Assembly: GCF_902490045.1 (NCBI RefSeq)
Contig: NZ_CABUCJ010000064.1
Location: forward strand, 1-13,820
Length of the DNA: 13,820 nucleotides
Source of the DNA: an uncultured Anaerotruncus sp.
GTDB lineage: Bacteria > Bacillota > Clostridia > Oscillospirales > Ruminococcaceae
Reading direction: 5' to 3'
The position numbers and the translations under genes were made by a program. How positions within the stretch are numbered: the stretch's first letter is position 1; each line of letters starts with the position of its first letter. Positions 13,117 to 13,820 of the stretch are shown piece by piece. Below the pieces are notes generated by a model. The model saw only the letters and a program-made list of their open reading frames with translations, did no database searches and was not told the DNA's origin.

Positions 13117-13820
13117 TTGAATCGAAAAACCGGGATTACCCTGTTCTGCGCGACGGCGTTTTTACAGGGCATGGTATTCTATGGCCCGATCGCGACCCTT
13201 TACCGGCAGGCGCGCGGCGTCTCGGTCTTCCAGATCACGCTGATCGAGAGCATCTCCCTCGTCTGCCTGATTGCTTTGGAAATCCCGTGGGGCTGCGTGG
13301 CCGACCGGATCGGCTATCGGCGCACGCTGATCGTCTGCAACGTGATCTACTTCCTCTCCAAAATCGTCTTCTGGCGGGCGGCGGGCTTCGGGGGGTTCCT
13401 GCTCGAACGGCTGATGCTGTCGGTGGTGCTCTCGGGCTTTTCCGGCTGCGACTCCGCCTACCTCTTTTCCCTGGCGGGGGAGGGGGAGAGCCAGAAGGCG
13501 TTCGGCGCCTATGAGGCGTCGGCGACCGCCGGCCTGATCGCTGCGTCGCTTCTCTTTTCCACCGCGGTCGGCGGCGACTTCGGCGCGGCCGGTTTTCTCA
13601 CCGTCCTCTCCTACGGGGCGGCGATGGTTTTGACCTTTTTCCTGCCCGAGGTACCGCCGCCCGCGCGGCGGAGCGCGGGATTTGGCGCACGCGCCGGGGA
13701 GGCCGCGCGGGAGGTGTGGAGCGGCCGGCGGTTCCTGCTCTTTCTCGTCGCGGCGGCGCTGCTTACGGAATCGAACCAGACGATCACCGTCTTCCTCAGC
13801 CAGCTCCAGTATGTCCGCGC
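13117..13820 (+). CDS. MFS transporter, N-terminal half (3' partial)
   Basis: The first 234 codons of a major facilitator superfamily membrane transporter run off the window. Hydrophobic helices are seen from residue 7 onward. MFS motif A lies between helices 2 and 3: GCVADRIGYRR (residues 59-69; D63, R64, G66, R68). The region PEVPPPARRS leading to VWSGRRFLLF fits the cytoplasmic loop before helix 7. The start is TTG 13117, with GGAGGG at 13104-13109 and normal spacing; no ATG is available near the N-terminus before helix 1 begins. Substrate is unknown; the family includes drug and sugar exporters, and nothing visible distinguishes them. The start region lies under a hairpin that could restrict translation. 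Confidence 0.85.
   Translation, partial: MNRKTGITLFCATAFLQGMVFYGPIATLYRQARGVSVFQITLIESISLVCLIALEIPWGCVADRIGYRRTLIVCNVIYFLSKIVFWRAAGFGGFLLERLMLSVVLSGFSGCDSAYLFSLAGEGESQKAFGAYEASATAGLIAASLLFSTAVGGDFGAAGFLTVLSYGAAMVLTFFLPEVPPPARRSAGFGARAGEAAREVWSGRRFLLFLVAAALLTESNQTITVFLSQLQYVR

Noticed and set aside
12861..13514. Open + strand frame overlapping the gene-free stretch and the MFS start
   Set aside because: It has no recognisable family and no ribosome site at its possible starts, and over half of it is an out-of-frame reading of the MFS gene. A decayed coding remnant in 12861-13070 cannot be excluded but is not supported.

Overview
The window is GC-rich throughout, with strong AGGAGG-type Shine-Dalgarno sites, consensus sigma-70-type promoters, a YesM/YesN-like two-component pair and tightly overlapping genes. 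This points to a high-GC member of the Firmicutes, probably class Clostridia (an Oscillospiraceae- or Ruminococcaceae-like gut or anaerobic bacterium). That is inferred from gene content and signals, not from a marker gene. I saw no rRNA, tRNA, CRISPR array or insertion sequence.

Positions 1-4566 (+ strand) hold a complete-looking sugar ABC importer of the E. coli YtfQ-YtfR-YtfT-YjfF (galactofuranose) type. It comprises a solute-binding protein (5' end outside the window), a two-NBD ATPase and two permeases. A perfect 16-bp hairpin lies between the binding-protein gene and the ATPase gene. The three downstream genes overlap (ytfR/ytfT by 17 bases, ytfT/yjfF by ATGA), and a 14-bp hairpin closes the unit.

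Positions 4659-9609 (+) hold a sensory operon. It encodes a membrane histidine kinase with an extracellular sensor, HAMP and His_kinase/HATPase domains; an AraC-type response regulator (8-base overlap with the kinase gene); and a lipoprotein made of two solute-binding domains in tandem. The second of these domains closely resembles the transporter's own binding protein. The likely logic is that the lipoprotein senses the transported sugar outside the cell, signals through the kinase to the AraC regulator, and so controls the importer. It resembles the XylFII-LytS-YesN three-component arrangement known from Clostridium, but with a covalently doubled sensor. This is the most interesting system in the window. 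A perfect bidirectional terminator ends it.

Positions 9622-13820 are a mixed accessory region. In order they hold: a 335-aa unrecognised protein on the - strand, with a helical N-terminal half and a beta-rich C-terminal half; a divergent Cof-type HAD phosphatase (+); a small four-helix membrane protein (+) with a perfect consensus promoter; an 18-bp bidirectional terminator; a small double-CxxC zinc-ribbon protein (-) in visibly AT-richer DNA; about 420 bases without a convincing gene but with hairpins; and the N-terminal half of an MFS transporter (+, cut by the window end) with a TTG start and a hairpin that covers its ribosome binding site.
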